Shown: positions 34,183 through 43,700, counted from the stretch's first letter. The stretch: DNA of 64,000 bases from Hoeflea sp. (GCF_030682515.1 NZ_JAUXOD010000122.1:62001-126000), one strand, 5' to 3'. A program made the numbers and translations. Notes: generated from the letters alone by a model not told the origin.

Positions 34183-35186
34183 TGGTTGAGATGGTCAATC
34201 GCCCCTATGCCTCGGCCTTCGAGGCCTTTGCGGTCAAGAACCCCGACGTGCTGTGCCTGTCGGCCGACCTGACCTCGTCCTGCGAGATCGACGGGTTTAG
34301 GGACCGGCATCCGGACCAGTTCCTGTCGCTCGGCATGGCCGAGCAGAACATGATGAGCTTCGCCGGCGGCCTGGGCCTCGCCGGCTACCGGCCGTTCCTG
34401 CATTCCTTCGGCGTGTTCCTCTACCGCCGTCCCTATGATCAATTGATGGCGTCCGTCGCCTATCCGCGCCGCAAGGTGCGGCTGATGGGTTTCCTGCCCG
34501 GCATCACCACGCCCGGCGGCATGACCCACCAGGCGATCGAGGACATCGCGGTGATGCGCTCGATCCCCAACATGTCGATCCTCGAGACCGGCGACGCCAC
34601 CGAGGTCGAAAGCATCTGCGAGGCGGCCGATTCCATCGACGGTCCGGTCTACTGCCGGGTGCTGCGCGGCTCGGTGCCGCGGCTGTTCGACAGCCCGATC
34701 AAGGTCGGCGAGATGCGCGAACTGGCATTGGGCGAAGACGTCCTTGTCGTGACTTCGGGCATTGCCACGGAAGAAGCCTTGCGGGCGCGCGATGCGCTAT
34801 CAAAGGCCGGCGTCGCCGTGCGGCACCTGCATATCCACACCATCAAGCCGTTCAACGAACAGGCGCTGCTCGACCATATCGGCTCGGTCAGGACAGGCGT
34901 TGTAGTGCTCGAAAACCATCTGATCACCGGCGGCGTCGGCTCTCTGGTGGCCGAGATCATGGCCGACAACGGCGTCGGCAAGCCGCTGGTGCGGCTGGGA
35001 CTGAACGACACCTACGCCCATGGCGGCTCGAAACCCTACCTGATGAAGCATTACGGTCTCGACGCAGGCGCCCTGGTGCGCGGCATCGAGCGGGTGATGG
35101 GCATTTCCACCGGCATTGACGACGAGGCCCTCGCCACTGCCCGCATAGATGCGGTCCATTCGCTGGTCAAGGCCGAGGCCCTGTAG
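34182..35186 (+). CDS. Transketolase, C-terminal (pyrimidine-binding) subunit
   Basis: 334 residues. Catalytic Glu of the pyrimidine domain in LGMAEQNMMSFAGGLGLAGYRPF, then a transketolase C-terminal domain from about 190 (GEDVLVVTSGIATEEALRARDAL). It overlaps the N-terminal subunit gene by one base (TGATG) and the RLP gene start follows at once. Together the two subunits make one active site. Confidence 0.9.
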   Translation: MVEMVNRPYASAFEAFAVKNPDVLCLSADLTSSCEIDGFRDRHPDQFLSLGMAEQNMMSFAGGLGLAGYRPFLHSFGVFLYRRPYDQLMASVAYPRRKVRLMGFLPGITTPGGMTHQAIEDIAVMRSIPNMSILETGDATEVESICEAADSIDGPVYCRVLRGSVPRLFDSPIKVGEMRELALGEDVLVVTSGIATEEALRARDALSKAGVAVRHLHIHTIKPFNEQALLDHIGSVRTGVVVLENHLITGGVGSLVAEIMADNGVGKPLVRLGLNDTYAHGGSKPYLMKHYGLDAGALVRGIERVMGISTGIDDEALATARIDAVHSLVKAEAL

Positions 35187-35188
35187 TG

Positions 35189-36322
35189 ATGAGCGCAGAC
35201 ACACGCTTCCGCGTCTTGTACCGGCTTCTGGCCGACAGTCCCGAGGACGCCCGTCAGCGGGCGCTGGGCATCGCGCTCGAGCAGACGGTCGAGATCCCCG
35301 GCGACATTGTGCCGGCGGGTTATATCAGCGACGAGATCGTGGGGCAGGTCGAAACCATAAGCCATGTCGCGGGCAAGGCCTACGAGACGGTGATCTCCTT
35401 TAGCCCCGACAGCGCCGGCGACGAGGTCATCCAGCTTATCAACGTGATCTTCGGCAATTCCTCGATCCAGCAGAACATCCGCGTGACGGGCTTTGACCCC
35501 GGTCCTGTGATCCGCGATCGCTTCAAGGGACCACGCTTTGGCATAAAGGGCGTTCGCGCCCGCTCGGGCCGCGCGCGCGGCGGCCTGATTTCCCCGGTGA
35601 TCAAGCCCCAAGGGTCGAGCGTCAAGCAACTCGCCGACATTGCCTACCGCTGCACGCTGGGCGGTGCCGACATCATCAAGGATGACCACGGCCTCGCCAA
35701 CCAGAAGATGGCGCCGTTCGCCGAACGGGTGAAGGCGGTGAGCGCCGCGGTGGCCGACGCCAATGCCAAGACCGGCGGCTCGGCGCTCTATTTCGTCAAT
35801 GTCACCGGCCATACGGGCTGGCCTTTGGATGAGGCGTATCAGGCAAAGGAAGCCGGCGCCGGAGGCGTTCTGCTGATGCCCGGCCTGATGGGCTTCGGCG
35901 TGGTCCAGGCGCTGGCGCGCGACCCGTCCTTCGACCTGCCGATCATGACCCATCCGAGCTTCACCGGTCCCTATGTTCTGACGCCTGAGACGGGCGTGTC
36001 GCACGCCCTCATGTATGGCATGTTCCAGCGGCTGGCAGGCTCCGACATCTCGGTCTTCCCCAATGTCGGCGGCCGCTTCGGCTTCAGCGTCGAGGAATGC
36101 CTGTCGATCGCAAGCGCCTGCCGCGACATGGACGGCATCGGCCGGCCGATGATGCCGAGCCCCGGCGGCGGCATGAGTGTCGAGCGTGCTTCGGACATGG
36201 TGTCCATGTATGGCGAGGACGTCGTCTTCCTGCTGGGCGGCAGCCTGTTGCGCGCCGGCGATGCGATCGGCGACGCGGTGCGCGCCATGCGCGATGCGGT
36301 GGACGGGCTCACCGCCGACTGA
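35189..36322 (+). CDS. RuBisCO-like protein (form IV)
   Basis: 377 residues from ATG 35189 (a GTG three bases earlier is also possible). The barrel is recognisable: GPRFGIKGVRA, SPVIKPQG (Lys139, position of RuBisCO Lys175), GGADIIKDDHGLAN (Lys164, position of the carbamylated Lys201), VNVTGHTG, MTHPSFTG and SPGGGMSVE (phosphate-binding). The metal-ligand triad K-D-E of RuBisCO reads K-D-H here: His167 replaces Glu204. Lys177 is also changed (Gln). So it is not a CO2-fixing enzyme. Known RLPs act as enolase or isomerase in methylthioribose metabolism, or in isoapionate breakdown. Neighbouring mtnK and mtnA favour a 5-modified ribulose-1-phosphate substrate. Confidence 0.85.
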   Translation: MSADTRFRVLYRLLADSPEDARQRALGIALEQTVEIPGDIVPAGYISDEIVGQVETISHVAGKAYETVISFSPDSAGDEVIQLINVIFGNSSIQQNIRVTGFDPGPVIRDRFKGPRFGIKGVRARSGRARGGLISPVIKPQGSSVKQLADIAYRCTLGGADIIKDDHGLANQKMAPFAERVKAVSAAVADANAKTGGSALYFVNVTGHTGWPLDEAYQAKEAGAGGVLLMPGLMGFGVVQALARDPSFDLPIMTHPSFTGPYVLTPETGVSHALMYGMFQRLAGSDISVFPNVGGRFGFSVEECLSIASACRDMDGIGRPMMPSPGGGMSVERASDMVSMYGEDVVFLLGGSLLRAGDAIGDAVRAMRDAVDGLTAD

Positions 36323-36350
36323 GTTTCATGAGGTTGTCCTGAAACTGAGG

Positions 36351-36378
36351 GGCCGGTCGAAAGACTGGCCTTTTTTTT
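36351..36378 (+). terminator. Terminator of the transketolase/RLP operon
   Basis: GGCCGGTC - GAAA - GACTGGCC (8 pairs, one G-T) followed by eight T, 29 bp after the RLP stop. Confidence 0.9.
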
Positions 36379-36440
36379 ACTTGTATCATCGCCCGTTGCC
36401 GGCCCGGCGCGCGGCGCTTTCGAGCACGCTCGCTTAAAGC

Positions 36441-36469
36441 AAAAAAAGGCCGCATCCGGAGATGCGGCC
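36441..36469 (-). terminator. Terminator of the ABC transporter operon
   Basis: GGCCGCATC - CGGA - GATGCGGCC, a perfect 9-bp stem; on the minus strand it is followed by seven T. It lies 25 bp beyond the binding-protein stop at 36495, back to back with the RLP terminator. Confidence 0.9.
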
Positions 36470-36494
36470 TTTCCATCCTGGGAGGGATGTTGGA

Positions 36495-37550
36495 TCAGCG
36501 TGCCGGCAGCGGCATCCACTCGGTCATGGCGACATCGGCATGAGCGAACTGTGGCATCTTGGCCGACAGTTCTTCCATGTTCTTGATGTCGTTTTCGAGG
36601 AGGAACTGCTGCGTGATCAGGGTCGGCGGCACCACCACCTGAGCGCCCGGATCGCCACCGGTCAGCATGATGGCAAGCGCACGCACGGAGACTTCGCCGA
36701 CGACGGCCGGGTTGGTCGCGACCGTTGCGGCCCAGGCGCTGTCGGGTTCGCGCATCGCCGAGATGTCGGCGGTCGACACGTCGGCCGAGTAGATCTTGAT
36801 GTCCTGCGACAGGCCGGCTTCGTCGACGGCGATCTTTACGCCCTTGGCGAATTCGTCATAGGGAGCGAAGAACACCGAGATGTCCGGGTTTGCCTGCAGC
36901 ACCGAGCGGGCCTGGTTGGCGTTGGAGTTGGCGATCGGGTTGTCGAGCGTGCCCATCTGGGCGGCCTCGACGATGCCCGGATTGGCGGCCTTGACCTCTT
37001 CCCAGGCGACGTGACGGCGGTCGAGCGGCGCGATGCCCGGCACGTAGACATAGCCGGCCTTCCATTCGGTGCCGTTGTCCTTGATCGCCTGTTCGAGCGC
37101 CAGCTTGCCCAGCAGATAGTCCGACTGCTCGATCTGCGGGATCGCGGCGTTCTCGACATTGACGTCGAAGGCCACGACCTTGATGCCGGCGTCCACCGCG
37201 CGCTGGGCGGCTTCCTTCATCGATTCCGTGAGGCCGTGCTGGATGATGATGCCGTTCACGCCGAGCGCGATCGCCTGGTCGACCATGTCGGCCTGAAGCG
37301 CCGCGTCCTGGCGGCTGTCGAGAACGCGCAAGTCGACGCCAAGCGCTGCCGCCTGCTTTTCCACGCCCGAGAGATAGGCCTGGAAGAAGTCGCCGGTCGA
37401 CAGATAGCGCACCAGCGCGATCTTGACTTCGCCCGGATTGTCGAGCGGTGCCGGCATGTCCGCCGCCTGGACGAATCCGGCGGGAAGGGTGACGGCTGCC
37501 GCCGCGAGGCCTGCAAACAGGGCCAAGGCTTTTCTACGTATGATTTTCAT
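36495..37550 (-). CDS. Periplasmic sugar-binding protein of the mtnK/RLP locus
   Basis: 351 residues from ATG 37550 with GGAGGA upstream. Signal peptide MKIIRRKALALFAGLAAAAVTLP...VQAAD. Ribose-type fold: KIALVRYLSTGDFFQAYLSG, DQAIALGVNGIIIQHG, AGIKVVAFDVN. Third gene of the operon ATPase-permease-binding protein, which is divergent from mtnK. Predicted ligand is a pentose derivative such as 5-methylthioribose or 5-deoxyribose, from the neighbouring kinase and isomerase. Confidence 0.87.
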   Translation of the reverse strand: MKIIRRKALALFAGLAAAAVTLPAGFVQAADMPAPLDNPGEVKIALVRYLSTGDFFQAYLSGVEKQAAALGVDLRVLDSRQDAALQADMVDQAIALGVNGIIIQHGLTESMKEAAQRAVDAGIKVVAFDVNVENAAIPQIEQSDYLLGKLALEQAIKDNGTEWKAGYVYVPGIAPLDRRHVAWEEVKAANPGIVEAAQMGTLDNPIANSNANQARSVLQANPDISVFFAPYDEFAKGVKIAVDEAGLSQDIKIYSADVSTADISAMREPDSAWAATVATNPAVVGEVSVRALAIMLTGGDPGAQVVVPPTLITQQFLLENDIKNMEELSAKMPQFAHADVAMTEWMPLPAR

Positions 37551-37581
37551 GCTGTTTTCCTCCGTTAAACTGATCGTCTTG

Positions 37582-38652
37582 CTAGTGGCCTCCGGCCTTT
37601 CGGGCCGAAAGCGAAAAGGTGAAGACAAGGGCGATGACAAGCACCAGGCCCTTGATGAAATCCTGGGTGTAGTAGGGCGCGTTCATCATCGTCAGGCCCT
37701 GCAGCAGGATGCCCACAAACAGCGCGCCCATCGATGTGCCGAAGGCATTCGGCTTGGCGGCGCCCAGCACCGCATAGCCGATCAATGCCGCAGCCACCGC
37801 ATCGAGCAGCAGGTTGGTTCCGGACGCGATGTCGCCGCGCCCGAGCCGGGCGGCGAGCAGCATGCCGCCGATCGAGGCGAGCACGCCCGAGATCATGTAG
37901 GCCAGGATCTTGTAGCGGTTCACATTGGTACCGGCCAGGCTCGCCGCCCGCTCGTTCGATCCGATCGCGTACATCAGCCGTCCGTGCCGGGTGAGTTCGA
38001 GGAACACCCAGACCAGAATGCCGATGATCACCAGGAACACCACCGGCGCCGGCAGCAGGTTCTCCAGAATGAAATCGAACCGGTGACGGCCAAGCTCGAG
38101 GAACAGCGGCGAGAACGTGCCTTGGGCGGTCGAGCCGTCGGGCAGGGTCATGCCCATGGCGATCGAGCGGCCCTCGGTGGGAATGCGCTGCAGGCCCACC
38201 AGCAGGAACATCATCCCGAGCGTCGCAAGCAGGTCGGGCACCTTGGTCTTGACGATCAGCAGGCCGTTGATCAGCCCGATCAGCGCGCCCATCGCCAGGC
38301 AGGCGACGATGGCGACGAAGGCGGGCTGTTCGAGCACCACCATCATGTAGGCGGCGAGCATCATCGACGAGGTCGCCACCGAGCCGATCGACAGGTCGAA
38401 GCCGCCCACGACCAGCGTGCAGGTGACGCCCAAGGCCAGAATTCCGGTGATCGCCACCGACTGGAAGATGAAGACCGCGCTGCGCGGACCTGCAAAGCCG
38501 TTGGCGAAGACGGAGAAGAAGATCACAAGCCCGACCAGGAGCGCCAGGAAACCGTAGCGGATGGCGATGTCGATCACCCGGTTCGAGTGCGGCTGTGGCT
38601 TGGGCGCGCGTGACTCCGCGCTGTTGGAGGTCTCGGTCTGGTTCATGCTCAT
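37582..38652 (-). CDS. Sugar ABC transporter permease, RbsC-like (mtnK/RLP locus)
   Basis: 356 residues from ATG 38652 (MSMNQTETSN), overlapping the ATPase stop by 4 bp. Hydrophilic N-terminal 27 residues, then about ten hydrophobic segments including the family loop TLVVGGFDLSIGSVATSSMML. The longer open frame to 39345 is antisense noise. Confidence 0.88.
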   Translation of the reverse strand: MSMNQTETSNSAESRAPKPQPHSNRVIDIAIRYGFLALLVGLVIFFSVFANGFAGPRSAVFIFQSVAITGILALGVTCTLVVGGFDLSIGSVATSSMMLAAYMMVVLEQPAFVAIVACLAMGALIGLINGLLIVKTKVPDLLATLGMMFLLVGLQRIPTEGRSIAMGMTLPDGSTAQGTFSPLFLELGRHRFDFILENLLPAPVVFLVIIGILVWVFLELTRHGRLMYAIGSNERAASLAGTNVNRYKILAYMISGVLASIGGMLLAARLGRGDIASGTNLLLDAVAAALIGYAVLGAAKPNAFGTSMGALFVGILLQGLTMMNAPYYTQDFIKGLVLVIALVFTFSLSARKAGGH

Positions 38653-40181
38653 GCGTGTGCTGTCCTTGCGGCGCTGCCGGCATCTGCCGGCAGGGCCCCG
38701 GTTACTGCGGTGAGGATCTCGTTGAGATCCACATTCTCGTTGCGGAATTCCGCCGCGACCGAGTGCTCGGTCATGACGATGATGCGGTCGGCCACTTCCA
38801 GCGCCTCGTCGAGTTCGGAGACGAACACCAGCGTCGCGCGGCTGTTGGCGGTCTGGCGGATCTTGCGGCCGATGTCCCGGCGGGCGCGGATATCGACGCC
38901 CTGGAACGGTTCGTCGAGCAGCAGCAGCCGGCATTCCTCGGCGAGCCATCTTGCCAGCATCACCTTCTGCTGGTTGCCGCCCGAGAGGGTGCCGATCGAA
39001 TCGGTCTCGCCCTGGCAGACGATCGACAGCGCCTCGATCATGGCGTTGGCGGTCTTGCGCTCGTCGGAGCGCTTGATGAAGGACAGGTTCGAGTAGCGCC
39101 CGAGGAAGGGCAGGGTGATGTTGCGGGTGATGTCGAAATCGGCAACCACGGCATTGTTGGCACGGTCCTTGGCCGACATGAACACGCCGCGCGCAATGGC
39201 GGCCTGCGGGGTGGCCGGCTGGTAGTCCTTGCCGTCGATCCGGATCTGTCCGCCTGCTGGCCGGCCGAGGCCGAACAGGCTTTGCGCAAACGCGCTCTTG
39301 CCGCTGCCGAGCAGGCCGGTAACGGCCACGACCTCGTTCTCGCACAGGGTGAAATCGAATGGTGCGCTGCCGGGCAGGAGCTTGAGGGCGTTGATCTCGA
39401 GCACGGGCTTGCCGGGCGCGCCGATGGTGATGTCGGCTTCGGTCATCCGGTGGCCGAGCATGGCCTGGACCGCGCCTTCGTAATCGAGCGCCGCGCCTTC
39501 GAAGATCCCGGAGATCTCGCCGTCGCGCATCGACACGATGCGCGATGCGATGCGGCGGATGTCGGACATGCGGTGGGAGATGTAGAGAACGGCGACGCCC
39601 TTGGCCGACAGGCGTTCGATGAGCAGGAACAGCCGCTCCGCTTCGGTGGCCGAGAGCGACGACGTCGGCTCGTCGAGGATGAGCAGTTGCGGGTCATGCG
39701 CCATGGCCCGCGCAATGGCGATCAGCTGCCGGTCGGCGACGCCAAGCTCGGCCACCGACTGGCGCACATTGAGCGAGAGCCCCATCTGGCTGGCGATCCG
39801 CTCGGCGTCGGCATAGTTCTGCCTGCGCTTGAGGAAGAAGCCGTAGGACGGTTCGGCAAGCCGGTCGATCAGCAGGTTGGAGGCGACATCGAGATCGGGG
39901 ATCACCCCGTCATTGATGTTCTGGTGCACGGTGACGACGCCCGCGCGGATGGCTTCGGAAGGGGTGGACGGGCGGAAATCCTTGCCCAGCAGGCTGATCG
40001 AGCCCGAGTCGAGCGCATGCACGCCGCTCAGGATCTTGACGAGCGTGGATTTGCCCGCGCCATTGGCGCCCATCAGCACAGTGACGGAACCGGCAGGCAG
40101 CGACAGGTTGAGCCGCTTGAGGACACGATTGTCCCCGAACGACTTGTCCACGCCCCGCAATTCGCAAAGAGTTCCGTTCAT
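38649..40181 (-). CDS. Sugar ABC transporter ATP-binding protein (two NBDs), mtnK/RLP locus
   Basis: 510 residues. NBD1: GANGAGKST, LILDEPTSSLSATEA, signature-like VAELGVADRQL. NBD2: GLLGSGKSAFA, which keeps an intact Walker A lysine, unlike most RbsA-type second domains; LSGGNQQKVMLARWL; LLLLDEPFQGVDIRA. First gene of the importer operon, starting 123 bp from mtnK on the other strand and sharing the palindromic operator. Confidence 0.92.
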   Translation of the reverse strand: MNGTLCELRGVDKSFGDNRVLKRLNLSLPAGSVTVLMGANGAGKSTLVKILSGVHALDSGSISLLGKDFRPSTPSEAIRAGVVTVHQNINDGVIPDLDVASNLLIDRLAEPSYGFFLKRRQNYADAERIASQMGLSLNVRQSVAELGVADRQLIAIARAMAHDPQLLILDEPTSSLSATEAERLFLLIERLSAKGVAVLYISHRMSDIRRIASRIVSMRDGEISGIFEGAALDYEGAVQAMLGHRMTEADITIGAPGKPVLEINALKLLPGSAPFDFTLCENEVVAVTGLLGSGKSAFAQSLFGLGRPAGGQIRIDGKDYQPATPQAAIARGVFMSAKDRANNAVVADFDITRNITLPFLGRYSNLSFIKRSDERKTANAMIEALSIVCQGETDSIGTLSGGNQQKVMLARWLAEECRLLLLDEPFQGVDIRARRDIGRKIRQTANSRATLVFVSELDEALEVADRIIVMTEHSVAAEFRNENVDLNEILTAVTGALPADAGSAARTAHA

Positions 40182-40222
40182 CCTGTCCTCCCGCTATGAT
40201 GAAAACAGCAGCGGTGACAAAA

Positions 40223-40242
40223 GTCAATACGTATTGACAAAT
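40223..40242. promoter_or_regulatory. Palindromic operator between the ABC operon and mtnK
   Basis: Perfect 16-bp palindrome GTCAATACGTATTGAC (40223-40238), running into TTGACAAATG, which repeats the half-site seen at 43701-43733 and 33201-33212. TTGACA at 40234-40239 is a good -35 for mtnK, with TAGGCT 18 bp on as -10. Likely SorC-family regulator site controlling both directions. Confidence 0.65.
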
Positions 40243-40304
40243 GATTGAATTGGACACTAGGCTTGGTCAACACATAGCCTGGACTGTCATGTGGGAGGAT
40301 GGTT

Positions 40305-41567
40305 TTGAGCAGCAACTACATACCTTTATCGCCGGAAACCCTGGGGGATCGCCTGGGCGGTCTGGACGTTATGGCACAGGCCGTGGGCGGCGCCCCGTCT
40401 GCCTGGAATGTGCGTGAAGTCGGCGACGGCAACCTCAATCTCGTCTTTATCGTGGAAGGCGAGGCCGGAAGCGTCATCGTCAAGCAGGCGCTTCCTTATG
40501 TCCGCCTGGTGGGCGACAGCTGGCCGCTGCCGCTCAAGCGGGCGTTTTTCGAGTATCATGCCCTGATCCGCCAGGAAGCGCGGGATCCGGGCAGCGTGCC
40601 CGAGGTCCTGCATTTTGACGAAAGCCAGGCGCTCATCATCATGGAGCGGCTGCAGCCGCATATTATTCTGCGCCAGCAGACCATGGAAGGCCGCAAGGTT
40701 GCGGGTCTTGGCCGCACCTTGGGATTGTTTGCTGCGCGCACGGCGTTTCGTGGTTCGGATTTGTCGATGACGGCGGCGGACAAGAAAGCCGACGCGGCCC
40801 TCTTCGCCGGCAATGTCGAGCTGTGCGACATCACCGAGTCGCTGGTCTTCACCGATCCCTATTATGACGCGAAGCTCAACCGGCACACCACGCCGCAGCT
40901 CGACGGCATTGTCGCCGACCTGCGCCGGGATGAGGCGCTGAAGGTCGAGGTCCAGCACATGAAGCGGGCCTTCACCTCGCGCGGCGAAACCATGTGCCAT
41001 GGCGATCTCCATGCTGGCTCGATCATGGTCACCGGCGAGCAATCCCGGATCATCGATCCGGAATTCGCCTTCTACGGCCCGTTCGGCTTCGACATCGGCA
41101 TGCTGATCGGCAATTACCTGATGGCCTATCACGCGATGCCGGCCCATATCTCCGATGCGGATGCCTGCCGCGACTTCCAGGACTGGATCCTCTCCGTCAT
41201 CGACGAGACCTGGACGGTGTTCCGCGAGGAGTTCCTGCGCCTGTGGCGCACCGAGCGGACCGGCATCCTCTACCCGAAGGCGCTCTACGAGGATCAGGGA
41301 CACCATTTCGCCTCCGAGAGTGCGGCCGAGCAGCTGCTCGCGGAGATCTTCCGCGATCTCGTCGGCTTTGCCGGCATCGAGATGCACCGGCGAATCCTGG
41401 GCCTTGCCCATGTCGCCGAACTCGACACCATCAAGGACGAGGACCTCAAGGCCCGCTGCGAGGCGCGATGCCTCAAGCTGGGGCAGTTCCTGGTCATGAA
41501 CAGAAATCGCCTGACGGGCATGGACGCCGTACTGGCTGCGGCGCAGCGCGCCGAAACGGGAGCATGA
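40305..41567 (+). CDS. mtnK: S-methyl-5-thioribose kinase (MtnK-like)
   Basis: 420 residues from TTG 40305, six bases after GGGAGG; an ATG at 40299 touches that site and would leave no spacer, so TTG is preferred (two residues shorter). Choline-kinase-like fold with MtnK hallmarks: EVGDGNLNLVFIVEG, SVIVKQALPYVRLVGDSWPLP, catalytic loop CHGDLHAGSI and metal-binding IIDPEFAFYG. MtnK phosphorylates 5-methylthioribose at C1; close relatives phosphorylate 5-deoxyribose. Followed after 3 bp by mtnA. Confidence 0.92.
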   Translation: MSSNYIPLSPETLGDRLGGLDVMAQAVGGAPSAWNVREVGDGNLNLVFIVEGEAGSVIVKQALPYVRLVGDSWPLPLKRAFFEYHALIRQEARDPGSVPEVLHFDESQALIIMERLQPHIILRQQTMEGRKVAGLGRTLGLFAARTAFRGSDLSMTAADKKADAALFAGNVELCDITESLVFTDPYYDAKLNRHTTPQLDGIVADLRRDEALKVEVQHMKRAFTSRGETMCHGDLHAGSIMVTGEQSRIIDPEFAFYGPFGFDIGMLIGNYLMAYHAMPAHISDADACRDFQDWILSVIDETWTVFREEFLRLWRTERTGILYPKALYEDQGHHFASESAAEQLLAEIFRDLVGFAGIEMHRRILGLAHVAELDTIKDEDLKARCEARCLKLGQFLVMNRNRLTGMDAVLAAAQRAETGA

Positions 41568-41570
41568 GGC

Positions 41571-42674
41571 ATGAAGGTTGGTGACACGCACTACCGGTCG
41601 ATCTGGTTTGATGGCGAGAAGTCCAGGGTCATGATCATCGATCAGCGCTGGCTGCCGCACGAATTCCGGGTGGTCGAGCTCGACACGCTGGACGAGTTCG
41701 CCACGGCGATCCGGGACATGTGGGTTCGCGGCGCGCCGCTGATCGGCGCCACTGCCGCCTATGGCGTCGCCATCGAGATGCAGCGCGATGCCTCCGATGC
41801 TTCGCTCGACAGTGCCTGGGAGCTCTTGCACGAGACCCGGCCGACGGCGATCAACCTGCGCTGGGCGCTCGATGAAATGCGCCAGACGCTGGCCGGACTT
41901 CCCCTGGACGAGCGCGCCGCGGCCGCGTTCCGCAAGGCCGAAGAAATCTGCGACGCCGATGTCGAGACCAACCGCATGATCGGCGTGCATGGCCTGGAGA
42001 TCATCCGGAAGATAGCCGCCACCAAGAAACCCGGCGAGGCGGTCAACATTCTCACCCACTGCAATGCCGGCTGGCTGGCGACGGTGGACTGGGGCACGGC
42101 CACGTCGCCGATGTACCAGGCGGCGACCGCCGGCATTCCCATCCATGTCTGGGTCGACGAGACCCGCCCGCGCAACCAGGGCGCCCAGCTCACCAGCTGG
42201 GAAATGAACAGCCACGGCATCCCGCACCATCTCATCGTCGACAATGCCGGCGGGCACCTGATGCAGCACGGTCAGGTCGACATGGTCATTGTCGGCACCG
42301 ACCGGACCACCGCCTCGGGCGATGTCTGCAACAAGATCGGCACCTATCTGAAGGCGCTCGCGGCCCATGACAATGATGTGCCGTTCTACGTGGCGCTGCC
42401 CTCGAGCACGATCGACTGGACGGTGAACGACGGCGTGCGCGAGATTCCGATCGAGGAGCGCAACGACCGCGAGGTCACCCATGTCTTCGGACGGCTGGAG
42501 GATGGCAGCGTTGCCCAGGTGCAGATTTCGCCGGATGGCACGCCCGGCGGCAACCCCGCCTTCGACGTCACGCCGGCGCGCCTTGTCACCGGCCTGATCA
42601 CCGAGCGCGGCATCGCCGAAGCTTCGCCCGAAGGCCTGCTGGGCCTGTTCCCCGAGCGCCGCAGCGCCGCCTGA
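41571..42674 (+). CDS. mtnA: S-methyl-5-thioribose-1-phosphate isomerase (MtnA-like)
   Basis: 367 residues. MtnA/eIF2B-like fold with all hallmarks: [25 protein letters not shown], catalytic Cys in [22 protein letters not shown], catalytic Asp in [19 protein letters not shown]. It converts 5-methylthioribose-1-phosphate to the ribulose-1-phosphate. The usual partners of the full methionine salvage pathway (mtnB, C, D, W, X) are not in this window; instead an aldolase fusion and an RLP are present. Confidence 0.93.
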   Translation: MKVGDTHYRSIWFDGEKSRVMIIDQRWLPHEFRVVELDTLDEFATAIRDMWVRGAPLIGATAAYGVAIEMQRDASDASLDSAWELLHETRPTAINLRWALDEMRQTLAGLPLDERAAAAFRKAEEICDADVETNRMIGVHGLEIIRKIAATKKPGEAVNILTHCNAGWLATVDWGTATSPMYQAATAGIPIHVWVDETRPRNQGAQLTSWEMNSHGIPHHLIVDNAGGHLMQHGQVDMVIVGTDRTTASGDVCNKIGTYLKALAAHDNDVPFYVALPSSTIDWTVNDGVREIPIEERNDREVTHVFGRLEDGSVAQVQISPDGTPGGNPAFDVTPARLVTGLITERGIAEASPEGLLGLFPERRSAA

Positions 42675-42706
42675 TCGCCCGCGTGGCTCCACGCACCGCG
42701 GTCGGT

Positions 42707-43678
42707 TCAGGCGAAGTCCATCATCGCGGCGGCGCAGCTCTGGTTGGTGACCAGATGGGTCGCGTACCCGCCCCTGATGGCGGCAATGGCCGCGGGCACG
42801 CGTTCCTCGCCCACCGAGACCAGGATCCCCATCTCGCGGTGGCGCAATTCCTCGAGCTCGATCCCCATCATCCGGTCATCCAGCGGACCGCTGACCGGAT
42901 CGCCCTTGGCGTCGATGAAGCGGCCGCACAACACGCCGACGGCGCCGTTGGCGATGTAGTCCTCGAGTTCCTTCTGGGTCGCCACGCCGCTGGAGGCGAC
43001 ATGGCTGTCGGGCTTGCACGAGCCCACGGCGAACAGGATCTTGTTGCAGTGGCGGATCGCGTCGAGCTGCCGGGCGATGAGCTGCTCCGCGCGCAGGGTG
43101 GCAGCGATCTCGGCCGTGCTCAGGATCGCCGGCACATGCAGGTTGATGCACTTGGCGGAGAACTTCCGCGCCACGTTGGACGAGCAGACATCGGCGGAAA
43201 AGCCGTAGGGCGTGGCCATGGAGCCTACCAGCTGCATCACGGTGAGATCGGGAATGACCGTCTGCTCGAGGCGTTCGGCCACATCGTAGATGGTCTTGCC
43301 CCAGGCGACGCCGAGCCGGTCGCCGGGCTCGAGAAGGCTCGGCAGCCAGTCCGCCGCCCCGCGGATGATGCGGCTGGCATGATCGTCCTCGCCGTCGGTG
43401 CCGTCGGGAAGGATATAGGCGGCCTTCAGGCCGAAGCGGTCGCGCAGCGCCAGCGCGGTCCGGTGCGTGTTGAAGGCCTCGGGCGACAGTTTGGTGTGGA
43501 TGTAGCCACGTTCCCGGGCTTCCTGCAGATAGTTCACCACCGTGGCCCGCGACACCAGCAGCCGGTTGGCGATCTCGCTCTGGTTGAGCCCGTCGTGGTA
43601 ATAAAGCCATGCGGTCTCGACGACGATATCCTCGCCGCTGACTTGCTTGGTAGAGCGTCTGGTCGGGTTCTGGGGCAT
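42707..43678 (-). CDS. SorC/DeoR-family sugar-binding transcriptional regulator
   Basis: 323 residues. N-terminal helix-turn-helix AWLYYHDGLNQSEIANRLLVSRATVVNYLQEARERGYI, then a sugar-phosphate-binding domain (LGVAWGKTIYDVAERL, VQLVGS-like MQLVGSMATP, GVLCGRFIDAKG). SorC proteins bind phosphorylated sugars as effectors. It lies between mtnA (convergent) and the aldolase fusion gene (divergent), so it most likely governs the whole locus through the CATTTG(A/T)C sites. Confidence 0.9.
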   Translation of the reverse strand: MPQNPTRRSTKQVSGEDIVVETAWLYYHDGLNQSEIANRLLVSRATVVNYLQEARERGYIHTKLSPEAFNTHRTALALRDRFGLKAAYILPDGTDGEDDHASRIIRGAADWLPSLLEPGDRLGVAWGKTIYDVAERLEQTVIPDLTVMQLVGSMATPYGFSADVCSSNVARKFSAKCINLHVPAILSTAEIAATLRAEQLIARQLDAIRHCNKILFAVGSCKPDSHVASSGVATQKELEDYIANGAVGVLCGRFIDAKGDPVSGPLDDRMMGIELEELRHREMGILVSVGEERVPAAIAAIRGGYATHLVTNQSCAAAMMDFA

Positions 43679-43700
43679 ATCAATCCATCACCAATATATA

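Noticed and set aside
35189-36322. Assignment of the RuBisCO-like protein as an isoapionate-pathway enzyme
   Set aside because: The split transketolase would fit an apiose locus, but no DUF1537-type kinase, apionate dehydrogenase or lactonase is nearby, whereas mtnK and mtnA are. Kept only as an alternative.
35189-36322. True CO2-fixing RuBisCO
   Set aside because: Too short, lacks the Glu204 and Lys177 equivalents, and no small subunit or phosphoribulokinase gene is present.
40326-42692. A 788-codon minus-strand open frame opposite mtnK and mtnA
   Set aside because: Shadow of two well-conserved genes; composition biased and no recognisable family.
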